From NCBI RefSeq assembly GCF_019703325.1, contig NZ_AP024819.1:1178001-1242000 (forward strand): DNA of 64,000 bases. The letters run 5' to 3'. Made by a program: the position numbers and the translations under genes. Below are positions 51,844 to 61,096 of the stretch, piece by piece (the first letter of the stretch is position 1; the number at the start of each line of letters is the position of its first letter). The notes under the pieces are model-generated. The model was not told the origin of the DNA. It made no database searches and saw nothing but the letters and a program-made list of their open reading frames with translations. Source of the DNA: Helicobacter sp. NHP19-012 (lineage in GTDB: Bacteria > Campylobacterota > Campylobacteria > Campylobacterales > Helicobacteraceae).

Positions 51844-53271
51844 TTAGTGTCGGTTTTGGATTTTTTCTAGCGTGCTTGTGGTGGAGTAGCCCTTGACAAG
51901 GTCGATCAACACGACTTCTTGCACCAAACTACTGCCTACAATCTCTTTACCCGCATAATCCGCCCCCTTGACTAAAATATGCGGTTTTAGGGCTTTAATG
52001 AGCTCTAGGGGGGTGTCTTCTTCAAAGATCACCACAAAATCCACGCACTCTAGCCCCGCAAGCACAAACGCCCTTGCGTCTTGGTCGCACACGGGGCGGG
52101 TGTTGCCCTTTAAGCGACGCACCGAAGAGTCGCTGTTTAAGCCCACGACTAAAAGCCCCCCCAAAGCCTTCGCCTTTTGCAAATACTCCACATGCCCGCG
52201 GTGCAGCAAATCAAAACACCCATTCGTAAAAATGATTTTTGGGGGGTGCATGGCTTGCAGTAGGGCACACAGCGTAGGTCTGTCGAGCACCTTTTGCCCC
52301 TTGTGGTGGTGCTTTTGCAAGAAGTCCAACACTTCGGCATAGCTTGCCTGTGCACTGCCCACTTTCGCCACCACCACCGCCGCGGCTGCATTGGCAAAGT
52401 GGCACGCCTGCTCTATGGGATAACCCAGCCCCAAACAAAACGCCAACGCCGCGATCACCGTGTCGCCCGCCCCGCTCACATCATAAACTTCTTTGGCAAT
52501 GGTGGGGATTTTATGCAAGTCCTTATCCAAAAACGCCATGCCCTGCTCGCTCAAGGTGATTAAAGGCGTGGCGATTTGCAGTTTGTCTTTAAAGTGGCTT
52601 AGGGCTTGTTTTAGGCTCATATCATCGACAATCTCCACCCCCGTAGCCATTTGGGCTTCTTTTTTATTCGGGGTGATTAAATCGGCGTTTGTGTATTTGG
52701 AATAATCCTTGCCCTTGGGGTCGCATAGGATTATTTTGTCCTGTGCTTTGGCTCTTTTAATCAACTCTTGGCATAAATGCGTGTCAAGCACGCCCTTTAA
52801 ATAGTCGGATAAGATCAGCACATCGGCTTTTTCTAATAGGCCTCTTGCCTTTTCTAGCAGAACGGCGCAAGTGTCCTTGTCAATGGGCTCTTTGCGTTCG
52901 CGATCCACCCTTAAGACTTGTTGCTTAGAAATCATCACCCGCGATTTTTGGCTTGTGGGGCGTTTGGGGTCGACTAAAATCCCGCTTGTCCCTATGCTTA
53001 AAGCTTGCAGGGTTTCAAACAGCCACGCCTGCCCCCCGTCTGCCCCCACCACGCCGCATAAATCCACGCTTGCCCCTAGGGCGATTAAATTATCCGCTAC
53101 ATTGCCCGCCCCCCCAAGCCGCCGACTCTCATCTTTGACATCCACGACTTGCACGGGGGCTTCAGGCGAGAGCCTTTCGCTCTCTCCCCAAATGTAATGG
53201 TCTATGATAATGTCGCCCACCACAAGCACATGGGGGGGGTTTTTGGGCAGGGTTAAAAAGGCTTCTAGCAT
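51844..53271 (-). CDS. hldE: Bifunctional heptose kinase/adenylyltransferase HldE
   Basis: 475 residues in two domains. The N-terminal PfkB-type kinase phosphorylates heptose 7-phosphate at C1 ([35 protein letters not shown] with catalytic Asp near residue 270); the C-terminal nucleotidyltransferase adds AMP ([19 protein letters not shown] near residue 345, where HRGH replaces HxGH). The start overlaps hldD by 7 bases. It ends 8 bases before gmhA. Confidence 0.95.
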   Translation of the reverse strand: MLEAFLTLPKNPPHVLVVGDIIIDHYIWGESERLSPEAPVQVVDVKDESRRLGGAGNVADNLIALGASVDLCGVVGADGGQAWLFETLQALSIGTSGILVDPKRPTSQKSRVMISKQQVLRVDRERKEPIDKDTCAVLLEKARGLLEKADVLILSDYLKGVLDTHLCQELIKRAKAQDKIILCDPKGKDYSKYTNADLITPNKKEAQMATGVEIVDDMSLKQALSHFKDKLQIATPLITLSEQGMAFLDKDLHKIPTIAKEVYDVSGAGDTVIAALAFCLGLGYPIEQACHFANAAAAVVVAKVGSAQASYAEVLDFLQKHHHKGQKVLDRPTLCALLQAMHPPKIIFTNGCFDLLHRGHVEYLQKAKALGGLLVVGLNSDSSVRRLKGNTRPVCDQDARAFVLAGLECVDFVVIFEEDTPLELIKALKPHILVKGADYAGKEIVGSSLVQEVVLIDLVKGYSTTSTLEKIQNRH

Positions 53272-54233
53272 TGGGCAAGTTCTTTAATGGTGGGGATATA
53301 AGCGGACACGCCCCTTTTTAAATCATAGCTAGGGGCGTAGTCCAAATCGGCATGCGTGGGGGCAATGTCGGCACAAGTGTGCTCTTGAAAGAAGTCGTAG
53401 GGGTTTTTAATGTAGGTTACTTTGAACTCGCCAAAATGTTCTTGCAGCAAGCGGACAATGTCGTTATAGCTGTAACTCTTGCCATAGCCCACATTATACA
53501 CTCCGCTCACAGATGCCCCCATCGCCTTGACATTGGCTTGGATCACATCATCGATATAGACAAAGTCGCGTTGTTGCTCCCCAAATTCAAAGAGTTTCAC
53601 TTCTTTATGTTGCAAGGCTTGCAAGCCTAGCTGCAAGACCATTGAAGCGGTTTTGTGCTTGTAAAACTCCCCGGGACCATAGACATTAAAGTAACGCAAG
53701 CCCACAATCGGCATAAAACTCTCGTGGGCGAAGTCTAGGGCACTTTTATCCATGCAAAGTTTAGAAAAGCCATAGACATTTTCGGGCTTTTGCCCAAAGC
53801 CGACCTTATTAGGGGCGGGGGTGTTGCCATAAACCCCCGCTGAAGAAGCGTAAATGACCCGAGCGTCTTTCTTCAGGGCAATTTTTAAAATCTTAATGAA
53901 AGCTCTGTGGTTGGTTTGCATCACCAACTCTTGATTAGTGTTCGTGGTGTCTGAGATCGCCGCTTGGTGGAACAAATAATCAAAGTCTAGTTTCTTTAAA
54001 ATGCCTAAATCCTTGTTTATGTCCGCCGTGATGATCTCGCCATCGAAGTTTAACAGGTTTTTAAAATGCCCTAAGCTCGTGGTGGGGGGGGTTTGCTCTC
54101 TAAATTTGTCAATGACAATCACCCGGGCTTTAGGGTGGTGGGTTTGAAAATACATGGCTAAATGGCTACCGATAAAGCCCGCCCCGCCGGTGATCACAAT
54201 GGTTTTATTCTCTAGGGTGTTTGGGATATACAA
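53265..54233 (-). CDS. hldD: ADP-L-glycero-D-manno-heptose 6-epimerase
   Basis: NADP-binding short-chain epimerase that gives the L-glycero heptose used in LPS core, 322 residues. It shows VITGGAGFIGSHLAMYF, DYLFHQAAISDTTN, YASSAGVYGNTPAP and the catalytic Tyr-Lys pair in VYGFSKLCMDKSA. GLRYFNVYGPGEFYK follows. Start ATG 54233 overlaps gmhB by 22 bases. Confidence 0.94.
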   Translation of the reverse strand: MYIPNTLENKTIVITGGAGFIGSHLAMYFQTHHPKARVIVIDKFREQTPPTTSLGHFKNLLNFDGEIITADINKDLGILKKLDFDYLFHQAAISDTTNTNQELVMQTNHRAFIKILKIALKKDARVIYASSAGVYGNTPAPNKVGFGQKPENVYGFSKLCMDKSALDFAHESFMPIVGLRYFNVYGPGEFYKHKTASMVLQLGLQALQHKEVKLFEFGEQQRDFVYIDDVIQANVKAMGASVSGVYNVGYGKSYSYNDIVRLLQEHFGEFKVTYIKNPYDFFQEHTCADIAPTHADLDYAPSYDLKRGVSAYIPTIKELAQC

Positions 54234-54751
54234 AATGGTCCTTTCTGTGGGGTTAAAAAGTCTAAAACCTGCTCTAGGCAGGCAATGCGCCCTTGGGTTT
54301 GTGGCTCTTGTGGAGAAAAAAATAAATTTGTGCCAATCCCCCCCCTTAACCCAAATTCTATGTCGCTTGGCTTATCACCCACCAGCACACTTTGGGTTAA
54401 ATCTAGGGGGAAATCTTGCAAGGCTTGCTTTAACATGCCTATTTGGGGTTTTCTACAGGTGCAACTCTCTTTGGGGGCGTGGGGGCAAAAGTAGATTTTA
54501 TCTAATCCAAAACCTAGCTTTTCTTGCAGTTGTGCTTGCATGTAGGCATTTAGGGCGTGGAAGTCCTTTAGGCTGTAAAACCCCCGCCCAATGCCCGACT
54601 GATTTGTTACAAGCAAGAGCAAGTAGCCTAAATCCTTAGCCCCCCTTAAAAGTGTGAAAATGCCGGGCATAAACTCAAAATCTTTAGCTAGATAGACATA
54701 GTCCTTATCCACATTCACCACGCCGTCCCTATCCAAAAACAAAGCCTTCAT
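54212..54751 (-). CDS. gmhB: D-glycero-D-manno-heptose 1,7-bisphosphate phosphatase
   Basis: HAD phosphatase removing the C7 phosphate before adenylylation. ATG 54751 is used (179 residues), giving KALFLDRDGVVNVDKDYVY with both HAD Asp; the longer open frame to 54991 lies within the preceding gene. LLLVTNQSGIGRGFYS and the zinc cysteines in CPHAPKESCTCRKPQ are diagnostic, as is VLVGDKPSDIEFG. It overlaps the upstream gene by 4 bases. Confidence 0.94.
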   Translation of the reverse strand: MKALFLDRDGVVNVDKDYVYLAKDFEFMPGIFTLLRGAKDLGYLLLLVTNQSGIGRGFYSLKDFHALNAYMQAQLQEKLGFGLDKIYFCPHAPKESCTCRKPQIGMLKQALQDFPLDLTQSVLVGDKPSDIEFGLRGGIGTNLFFSPQEPQTQGRIACLEQVLDFLTPQKGPFCISQTP

Positions 54752-55434
54752 GCATGCCCTAACATTTTCACGCCCATATAAATGGTGTGCGCCGCAAAGC
54801 CTAAGAGCAGTACAAAGGCGGCTTTTTGAAACCACGCCCGCCATTTGGAGCTTAAGAAATTGCCAAACAACGCCCCAAAAACAAACAAGGGCATGAAAGT
54901 CGCCAGACCCAAAACCACCATAGTTTCTAAGGCACTTGTGAGATTCGGGCGTGCCAAAGCATTTAGCACAAACCAGTAAATCAAGCCACAAGGCAGTAAA
55001 CCATTTAACAGCCCCAAAGCGTAGAAACTCGGCAAACTAGGGGTGCTAAACAAACTTTTAAACCCCCTAGCAAACAACCCCCCACTTAAAGCTAAAGGGT
55101 TTTTCAAGCGCAAAATAAAACCCAAAGCAAAGAGAGCCATCAACACCCCTAAGCCCACTAAAACCCCCCCTTGTAAGCGCATACGGGGCAAGTGAAACGC
55201 TTTAGCCAAGACTTCTAAAAGCCCGTGAAAACCCAAAAAGGCTAAAAAGCCCACAAAGACATACATGCTAATGCGCCCCAAATTGTAAAGCGTATGGGCG
55301 ATAAGTTGTGCTTTTAAGGGCGTTTGGGGGGTAAATTTACTTTGACAATAGGCGAGCACCACGCCCCCACACATGCCCACACAATGGCTAAGTGCCATTA
55401 AAGACGCGTTTAAAAAGAGATACACCAGCTCCAT
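54748..55434 (-). CDS. TauE/SafE (UreH_2)-like membrane protein
   Basis: 228 residues, six or seven membrane helices. The pattern SLMALSHCVGMCGGVVLAY near the start and LLNGLLPCGLIYWFVLNAL in the middle, with paired Cys and His/Met, is that of the DsbD-like TauE/SafE subgroup often found with metal or cytochrome oxidase maturation genes. A role in copper handling is suggested by family context, not by the neighbours here, which are for coenzyme A and LPS heptose. Shares one base with the end of coaX. Confidence 0.8.
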   Translation of the reverse strand: MELVYLFLNASLMALSHCVGMCGGVVLAYCQSKFTPQTPLKAQLIAHTLYNLGRISMYVFVGFLAFLGFHGLLEVLAKAFHLPRMRLQGGVLVGLGVLMALFALGFILRLKNPLALSGGLFARGFKSLFSTPSLPSFYALGLLNGLLPCGLIYWFVLNALARPNLTSALETMVVLGLATFMPLFVFGALFGNFLSSKWRAWFQKAAFVLLLGFAAHTIYMGVKMLGHA

Positions 55435-56060
55435 TAAGCCTCTAGCGCGGTGCGCATGCCCTTAAATACCAAGAGCCCATCGTAAATCCCATTGCTAAAG
55501 AAGTTGCCTAAAAACTTGCCATCTCCGCCCGTGAAATACGATTTGCGCTCCCCGATAAGGTGTTTGAGCGTGAGTAAAACGCTTTGCAAGACCCCATAGC
55601 CTAACGCATCTGCGGTGGCGTTAGGCAAGCCTTCTAAATCGACCCGTAAATTCAAAGGCATGTCTAGGGCGGGCGAAATGCTTTTATAAGCGTGGCAATA
55701 ACTCTCAAAGCCGGGCAAAATCACGCCCCCTAAGTGCGTGTTGTTTTCCATAATGTCGATGGTGATCGCACTGCCCGCATCGATGACAACCCCGCTTTTG
55801 CCACCAAGCCCCAAACACGCCGCTATGCGATCCACCCCCAGCCCTTCATATTTGCTTATTAGTTGCATTTTGGGGGCTAAATCTGTGGCACTCGGGCAAA
55901 ACTCTAAAAGGTGTTCTGTGTTTTTAGGACTCACACTGATATAAAAAACTCCGCCTTGTAGGGCTTCTTTGTAATTTTCTAAGTTTTGGGGCACGCACGC
56001 CCACACTCTCCCCTCTTGGTAAAAATGTAAGTGCGTGTTGCCAATATCGCAAAGGGTCAT
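55434..56060 (-). CDS. coaX: Type III pantothenate kinase
   Basis: First step of coenzyme A synthesis in bacteria lacking CoaA; ASKHA-fold kinase of 208 residues. TLCDIGNTHLHFYQ (phosphate 1), SKYEGLGVDRIAACLG and VIDAGSAITIDIM (phosphate 2), LGGVILPGFES and YFTGGDGKFL are seen. H. pylori also relies on this type. Overlaps the BamB-like gene by 4 bases. Confidence 0.93.
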   Translation of the reverse strand: MTLCDIGNTHLHFYQEGRVWACVPQNLENYKEALQGGVFYISVSPKNTEHLLEFCPSATDLAPKMQLISKYEGLGVDRIAACLGLGGKSGVVIDAGSAITIDIMENNTHLGGVILPGFESYCHAYKSISPALDMPLNLRVDLEGLPNATADALGYGVLQSVLLTLKHLIGERKSYFTGGDGKFLGNFFSNGIYDGLLVFKGMRTALEA

Positions 56061-57265
56061 GGGTGGTTGTAACTCAAATTAAGGTAGTAGCGGTCGTAAT
56101 AAATTTTGTCATCGGTGTAAAAGGTCATTTTGTCTAAGTGCCCGGACATGTTTTTAGACACATTTTTAAGCGGATAAACCCGGTAGTCATCAAAATGTTC
56201 CAAATCCACTTCTATGAGATAGCCTCTTTTCTCTAAAGTGTAAAGTTTTTTATCGGTAACCACAATTGTGTTTAACATCGCAAAGGGCAACTTCACCACA
56301 CCCATGCCTTGGTCGTTGAGTGTTTGGTCCATCTCTAGAATCCGTCCATCTAAGGTCAGCACATATAGGCGGTGGTGTTTGTAAAGCACATCCACAATGT
56401 CTGCATCAAAGCTAAACTCTTGCCCCGAGATCACTGACACGAGCCTTTTGCCCGTGGCCGCAAACATGTTTTCTTCATCGACTTTTAAATAAATTACATT
56501 GTTGAAAAACTTCTCGCTGTTGAGCACAATGTTGCGCACAACTCTAGGCTCTTTAGGCACCACATCCACAACCAACAACCGCCCATCGAGCATGGGAAAG
56601 ACCACCACCGTGTCTAAGAACACGGGTGCGGCGACTAAAGAATTGATCGCCGGGCTAGAGGAGCCCTTTTCATTGAAGATCAACTTTTTGGTTTTGATGT
56701 CGTAGATGTTGGCGGAGTTGTCCGCCATCACCACCGCCAATTGGTTGCCCTTAATGCTCGCACTTAAAGGGTAGGTGTCTAGGGGGATCGTGATGGAGGG
56801 GGTGGCACTTAAAGCGGTGCTGATGAGTTCTAATTGGTGGCAATGGTCGTGCAACTCAACATTTTGATCGGTTTCTTCAATGTTGTCGATGATCGCCTCT
56901 TGGGCTTGCTTGTCTGTGAGCGTGGTGTGTTTCTTGTGTTTGACCTTGGGGCCGTTGCGCTTGTGGGCGCGCCAACAATCGTGCGCCAAAATGTAGTAAT
57001 CTTGGCTCTCATTCAAAAAGGAAGTTTCCTTGTCTTCCTTCTTTTCAATCTTTAGTTGTGTTAAGCCCTGTCTGTCTAGCACCCCACCATTGGATAAAAT
57101 CGCTCCATAGCGGTTGGTGAAAATAATGGAGTTTTTAAGGGCATGGCTAAAGGTGATTTGCCGCACGATCTTAGACCTAGGCGGTGTAAAATTCTTGCGT
57201 CCATCGCAACCAAAGCCCACAAAGACCAATAAGGCTAACCCTACGATCCACACTTTCTTCATCAC
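56057..57265 (-). CDS. BamB-like beta-propeller lipoprotein
   Basis: 402 residues with a lipoprotein signal ending in the lipobox VGFGC (about residue 19) and a mature part of repeated beta blades resembling PQQ/WD-type propellers: GNQLAVVMADNSANIYDIKT, LDTVVVFPMLDGRLLVVDV, MFAATGKRLVSVISG, LYVLTLDGRILEMD, KLYTLEKRGYLIEVDLE. This matches the architecture of BamB, the lipoprotein of the BAM complex. It stands next to a TPR protein like YfgM, the same pairing as yfgM-bamB in E. coli. Identity as BamB is inferred; a charged insert (residues 85-130) is unusual. Confidence 0.65.
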   Translation of the reverse strand: MMKKVWIVGLALLVFVGFGCDGRKNFTPPRSKIVRQITFSHALKNSIIFTNRYGAILSNGGVLDRQGLTQLKIEKKEDKETSFLNESQDYYILAHDCWRAHKRNGPKVKHKKHTTLTDKQAQEAIIDNIEETDQNVELHDHCHQLELISTALSATPSITIPLDTYPLSASIKGNQLAVVMADNSANIYDIKTKKLIFNEKGSSSPAINSLVAAPVFLDTVVVFPMLDGRLLVVDVVPKEPRVVRNIVLNSEKFFNNVIYLKVDEENMFAATGKRLVSVISGQEFSFDADIVDVLYKHHRLYVLTLDGRILEMDQTLNDQGMGVVKLPFAMLNTIVVTDKKLYTLEKRGYLIEVDLEHFDDYRVYPLKNVSKNMSGHLDKMTFYTDDKIYYDRYYLNLSYNHP

Positions 57266-57873
57266 TCTTGCCCCTTTTGCGTGCCGGTGGCGGGGTAGTG
57301 CTTGAGTAAAGAGGCGATGGGGTAAATGCCTGAAGTGGGGGGAATAGTGGTGATCAATGCCTTCATCTCTTTAGCCGCTTTGGGGTCGTTGTGCAGTAAA
57401 TAGGCTTGTTGCAAATGGATGAAGTCTTGCAAGGCGGGTAGATCCAAAGCTTTTAGGGCTTTTAAGTCACGGTTGTAAGAGGCGGCGTAGTAGCTTGCTA
57501 GAGCCTTTACAATGGGGTTTTTGGCGTGGCTTAGGGTGTCTAGGGTCTTGGTGTCCTTATTTTTTAGAGCCTGTGCGTAGTTGTAGAGCTCGGCAAGCTG
57601 GGGGGCTTGCTCTTGCAATTTCTCTAATGGGGCGGTGTTGTTAGGGTTTGCCAACACTTCGTTGTAAAGGGCGGTGATCTCTTGCGTCCTTTTGTCCTTT
57701 TGCACGGCTTCAAACTTTGCGTAGCCCCACCACGCCAACGCCAAGACCACCAACGCCCACAGCACATATTTATACTTGCTATACAGCTTTTCAAGCCTAA
57801 AAGCACTCTCTAAAAGTTTTTCATCGCTTTTAAACTCTTCTTTGACTTGTGTTAAATTCTCTTTAATTTCCAT
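57262..57873 (-). CDS. YfgM-like TPR protein, single membrane anchor
   Basis: 203 residues: a cytoplasmic N-terminus of about 35 residues, one membrane helix (YVLWALVVLALAWWGYAKF) and a periplasmic helical repeat domain (ITALYNEVLANPNNTAPLEK, LASYYAASYNRDLKALKALD) with the look of the Tpr_21/YfgM family, a SecYEG- and chaperone-associated protein. It overlaps the BamB-like gene by 4 bases and shares one base with dut. Confidence 0.7.
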   Translation of the reverse strand: MEIKENLTQVKEEFKSDEKLLESAFRLEKLYSKYKYVLWALVVLALAWWGYAKFEAVQKDKRTQEITALYNEVLANPNNTAPLEKLQEQAPQLAELYNYAQALKNKDTKTLDTLSHAKNPIVKALASYYAASYNRDLKALKALDLPALQDFIHLQQAYLLHNDPKAAKEMKALITTIPPTSGIYPIASLLKHYPATGTQKGQE

Positions 57874-58310
57874 TAAATCCCACTGCTCCCAAAGCCCTTT
57901 GCGCCCCTTTGGGTGGCTTCTAGCTCAGGGGCTAGGGCAAAATCCGCCTGAAACACGCGGCAGAGCACCCCCTGCGCGATCCGATCGCCCGCTTGTATAT
58001 GAAAGGGCGCATCGCCTAAATTCATTAAAATCACCTGCAACTCCCCCCGATAATCGCTATCGACCGTGCCCGGGGAGTTTAGCACCACAATTTGGTGCTT
58101 TAGTGCCAGTCCTGATCTAGAGCGCACCTGCACTTCATAGCCCTTCTCCAGCTCAAGGGCGATCCCAGTTTTTACCAAGCCCACGCTTTTAGGGGCGATC
58201 TCAAGGCTTTCTAGGGCGCATAAATCAAACCCGCTCGCCCCCGCACTTTGATAGGTGGGGAGTTTGGCGTGTGGGTGGAGTTTTTGCAACTTAACTTTTA
58301 GCATAATCAA
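57873..58310 (-). CDS. dut: dUTP diphosphatase
   Basis: Trimeric dUTPase, 145 residues, which hydrolyses dUTP to dUMP. All five motifs are present: [12 protein letters not shown] (1), [11 protein letters not shown] (2), [17 protein letters not shown] (3), GDRIAQGVL (4) and [11 protein letters not shown] (5). It starts within the greA end, overlapping by 20 bases. Confidence 0.95.
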   Translation of the reverse strand: MIMLKVKLQKLHPHAKLPTYQSAGASGFDLCALESLEIAPKSVGLVKTGIALELEKGYEVQVRSRSGLALKHQIVVLNSPGTVDSDYRGELQVILMNLGDAPFHIQAGDRIAQGVLCRVFQADFALAPELEATQRGAKGFGSSGI

Positions 58311-58782
58311 TATCTTTGTAATAAATGTCTAAAATCTCAAATTCGTTTTCGCCCGAGGGCAACACCACCGTAACCTCATCGCCCTTGCTTTTGCCCATTA
58401 AACTTTTGGCAATGGGCGAGCCAAAGGAGATGAGCCCCCTTGCGGGGTCGCTCTCCATGCTCCCCACAATGGTGTAACAAAACTCCTTGTCGTTGTCTAG
58501 GTTTAAAATTTTTACCGTGCTGCCAAAGCTCACCTTTTGGTGGCTTAGGGTGGCGGGGTCGATCACCTGCGCATTGGCTAAAATGCGACTTAAATCGTTA
58601 ATTCTAGCTTCTATAAACGCCTGCTTTTCTTTGGCGGCGTGGTATTCGGCGTTCTCTTTTAAATCCCCATGCTCTCTTGCCCGATCGATTTCTTTTACGA
58701 TCTGTGGCCTTTCCACTTCTTTGAGCTTTTTCAATTCGGCACAAACCTTTTCATAACCATAGGCACTCATCGGCTCTTTCAT
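58291..58782 (-). CDS. greA: Transcription elongation factor GreA
   Basis: 163 residues; rescues backtracked RNA polymerase by stimulating transcript cleavage. The N-terminal coiled coil has the acidic tip [19 protein letters not shown], and the C-terminal FKBP-like domain has [31 protein letters not shown] precedes ATG 58782. First gene of a long operon running through dut, the YfgM/BamB-like pair, coaX and the heptose genes to gmhA. Confidence 0.95.
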   Translation of the reverse strand: MKEPMSAYGYEKVCAELKKLKEVERPQIVKEIDRAREHGDLKENAEYHAAKEKQAFIEARINDLSRILANAQVIDPATLSHQKVSFGSTVKILNLDNDKEFCYTIVGSMESDPARGLISFGSPIAKSLMGKSKGDEVTVVLPSGENEFEILDIYYKDIDYAKS

Positions 58783-58806
58783 TGCAACTCCTAAAATAGA
58801 GCCAAA

Positions 58807-58812
58807 ATTATA
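58807..58812 (-). promoter_or_regulatory. -10 box of the greA operon
   Basis: On the minus strand TTTATATAATTTTGGC gives TATAAT 25 bases before the greA ATG. All ten downstream genes overlap or nearly touch, so this may be their main promoter. Confidence 0.55.
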
Positions 58813-58957
58813 TAAAACACATGGTTAAAACGCCCTAAATTTGCTAAATCTACCCCCCTATTAATTGCGCCCTAAGTTAAATATTCTAATAATACGGATT
58901 TAAGGTTTGTTGTTTGGGTTTAACCCATTGATTGTTGGCACTCTATAAAGGCAAAAC

Positions 58958-59599
58958 ATCAAGACGCTAGACAAGGACATAAAAGGCGATTTTCGCACCG
59001 CTTGCAAGCGCATTTTATACGCCAAGCGGGGCTTTGACATTAAAGACCGCAAATTAACCGCCCTATTGCAAAAATGGGTGCGCCCTAAAGCGGGGCTGAA
59101 GGTGTTGGTCTATTGCCCCCTAGCCCACGAGGTGGATATACGCCCCTTCATCAAATGGGCTAGAAGGTGTAAAATGCGCCTATTTGCCCCCTTAATGCAC
59201 CCGCCTTGTTGCACCTATGCGCCTTATCGCCTGCCTTTAAGCACCCTTAAACACATCAAGCAACCCGAACCAAGCTTTTTTAAAGCACCCCTAGACCTAG
59301 CCATAGTCCCCATTTTGGGGGTGGATTGTGGCTTTAGGCGGGTGGGCTTTGGGTTAGGGGCTTACGATCGACTCTTTGCCGCCCTGCCTAAAAAGCCCTT
59401 CACGATTTTCATCGCCCGCCAACTCTTAAAATCCCCCCACGCCCTAGGTGCGTTGCACGACATCACAGCGGACATGTGCCTAGAGCAAAACAGCGATTTC
59501 ACACACCAAAGGACAATAAATGGAAGAGGCCTTAAGCATTTTGATCCCCTGCTTATTCACCGGCATCAGCGTGTTTTACTTCACCAAGAAAAATTATAG
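58958..59599 (+). CDS. 5-formyltetrahydrofolate cyclo-ligase-like protein, start unclear
   Basis: The 5-FCL family converts 5-formyl-THF to 5,10-methenyl-THF with ATP. The conserved end region is LDLAIVPILGVDCGFRRVG then FGLGAYDRLFA; the N-terminal half (DKDIKGDFRTACKRIL, WVRPKAGLKVLVYCPLAHEV) is compatible. The frame is open from 58949 but has no ATG, GTG or TTG before TTG 59066, which would remove 36 family-like residues. AAAGG at 58947 stands correctly spaced before an ATC codon at 58958, so either an unusual start or a base error is likely. The last 27 codons overlap RNase Y and may be a frameshifted tail. Confidence 0.68.
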   Translation: MKTLDKDIKGDFRTACKRILYAKRGFDIKDRKLTALLQKWVRPKAGLKVLVYCPLAHEVDIRPFIKWARRCKMRLFAPLMHPPCCTYAPYRLPLSTLKHIKQPEPSFFKAPLDLAIVPILGVDCGFRRVGFGLGAYDRLFAALPKKPFTIFIARQLLKSPHALGALHDITADMCLEQNSDFTHQRTINGRGLKHFDPLLIHRHQRVLLHQEKL

Positions 59600-61085
59600 T
59601 GCTGCTAGCCAAAGTCTCATCGTCCAAGCTAAAGCCCAAGCGGACATGCTCATCTACCAAGCCCAAGTGTTTTACAAAAGCAAAGAAGAAGAATCCAAAA
59701 CCCTAGCCTTGCAGCTGCAACAAGAGTACAACGAGCGGCAAAAGACCCAAGAAGCCGCCTACCAACACAAGCTAGACGAACTTAAGAATAGGGAAAAACA
59801 ACAACAACAGCACTGGCATCACAAGCACAAACAACTAGAGCAGCATAAGAGCGAGCTAGACGCACTAAGAAGCGAGCTCGAACGGGGCAAACACGCCCAA
59901 GAAAGACTCTGCCAAGAATACCAAGAGCTCAAAGAGCAAGCCATGCAAACCCTCACGGAGCGCTCGGGTTACACCAAAGAGGAAGCCAAAGACCTGCTTT
60001 TGCGCTTGCTAGAAGAGGAGTTGATTTTGCAAAAAGCGGCTTTGGTGCGCCGCTATGAAAAACAAGCCAAAAAGGAAGCCAAAGAGCGGGCGCATTTCAT
60101 TTTAGCCGAAGCGACTTCCCGTTTTGCAAGCAGCTTTGCCATGGAGAATTTAACCAGCGTGGTGGCACTGCCTAATGTCGAGTTCATCGGGCGGATCATC
60201 GGCAAGGATGGCAAGAACATCGACACTTTCAAGCGCATCAGTGGGGTGGAGCTGATGATTGACGAGGAAACCAAGACCATCACTCTAAGCTGTTTCAATC
60301 TCTACCGGCGGCAAATCGCCATGCAAACGCTCGAGCTCTTGATCCAAGATGGGCGTATCCAACCCTCGCGCATTGAAACCGTGTACCAACGGGTGGAGGC
60401 GAACATGGAAGAAAACATCTTAAAAGAGGCCGAAGAGGTCATCTTAGACCTACAATTAGATTCTATGGACGAGGAATTAAAACGGCTCTTGGGGCGCATG
60501 AAATACCGCACTAGCTACGGGCAAAACGCCCTCACCCACTCCATAGAGGTGGCGATCTTAGCGGGCATGATCGCCGAGCAGTTGGGTGGCGATTCTAAAT
60601 TAGCTAGAAGGGCGGGGATTTTACACGACATCGGCAAAGCCTTAACCCAAGAGCACGGGGGTGATCATGTGGATTTGGGGGCTGAGGTGTGTGTGCGCCA
60701 CCACGAGCACCCTGTGGTGATCAACGCCATTTACGCCCACCACGACCGCCAAGAGATCAAGAGTGTAGAGTGCGCCGCTGTGTGCGCTGCCGATGCCTTG
60801 TCTGCCGCAAGACCCGGGGCACGCCGCAAGGAAAATGAAAACTTCCTAGGGCGCATGCACGATTTGGAGCGCATCGCCAGCCAGCAAAATGGAGTGGAAA
60901 AGGTCTTTGCCATGGATGCGGGGCGCGAGGTGCGCGTGATTGTCTGCCCCGATCAAGTGAGCGATGCCAAAGTCCCCCTGCTAGCACACGACATCGCTAA
61001 AGAAATCCAAGCCAATTTGCAATACCCAGGCGAGGTCGTGGTGCATGTCATCCGCGAAAACCGCGCCAAAGCCATCGCCCGCTAG
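59520..61085 (+). CDS. rny: Ribonuclease Y
   Basis: Membrane-anchored endoribonuclease that starts mRNA decay, 521 residues. Order of parts: N-terminal helix (ALSILIPCLFTGISVFYF), a Gln/Glu/Lys-rich coiled coil (about residues 35-190), KH domain (FIGRIIGKDGKNIDTFKRIS near 220), HD domain (ARRAGILHDIGKALTQEHGG with His/Asp near 367-368) and the RNase Y end (YPGEVVVHVIRENRAKAIAR). ATG 59520 has AAAGGACAA upstream. Confidence 0.94.
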   Translation: MEEALSILIPCLFTGISVFYFTKKNYSAASQSLIVQAKAQADMLIYQAQVFYKSKEEESKTLALQLQQEYNERQKTQEAAYQHKLDELKNREKQQQQHWHHKHKQLEQHKSELDALRSELERGKHAQERLCQEYQELKEQAMQTLTERSGYTKEEAKDLLLRLLEEELILQKAALVRRYEKQAKKEAKERAHFILAEATSRFASSFAMENLTSVVALPNVEFIGRIIGKDGKNIDTFKRISGVELMIDEETKTITLSCFNLYRRQIAMQTLELLIQDGRIQPSRIETVYQRVEANMEENILKEAEEVILDLQLDSMDEELKRLLGRMKYRTSYGQNALTHSIEVAILAGMIAEQLGGDSKLARRAGILHDIGKALTQEHGGDHVDLGAEVCVRHHEHPVVINAIYAHHDRQEIKSVECAAVCAADALSAARPGARRKENENFLGRMHDLERIASQQNGVEKVFAMDAGREVRVIVCPDQVSDAKVPLLAHDIAKEIQANLQYPGEVVVHVIRENRAKAIAR

Positions 61086-61096
61086 GGCTGTGTAGG

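Noticed and set aside
54752..54991. Longer start of GmhB
   Set aside because: The extension lies in the TauE/SafE-like gene in another frame; KALFLDRDG is the canonical beginning.
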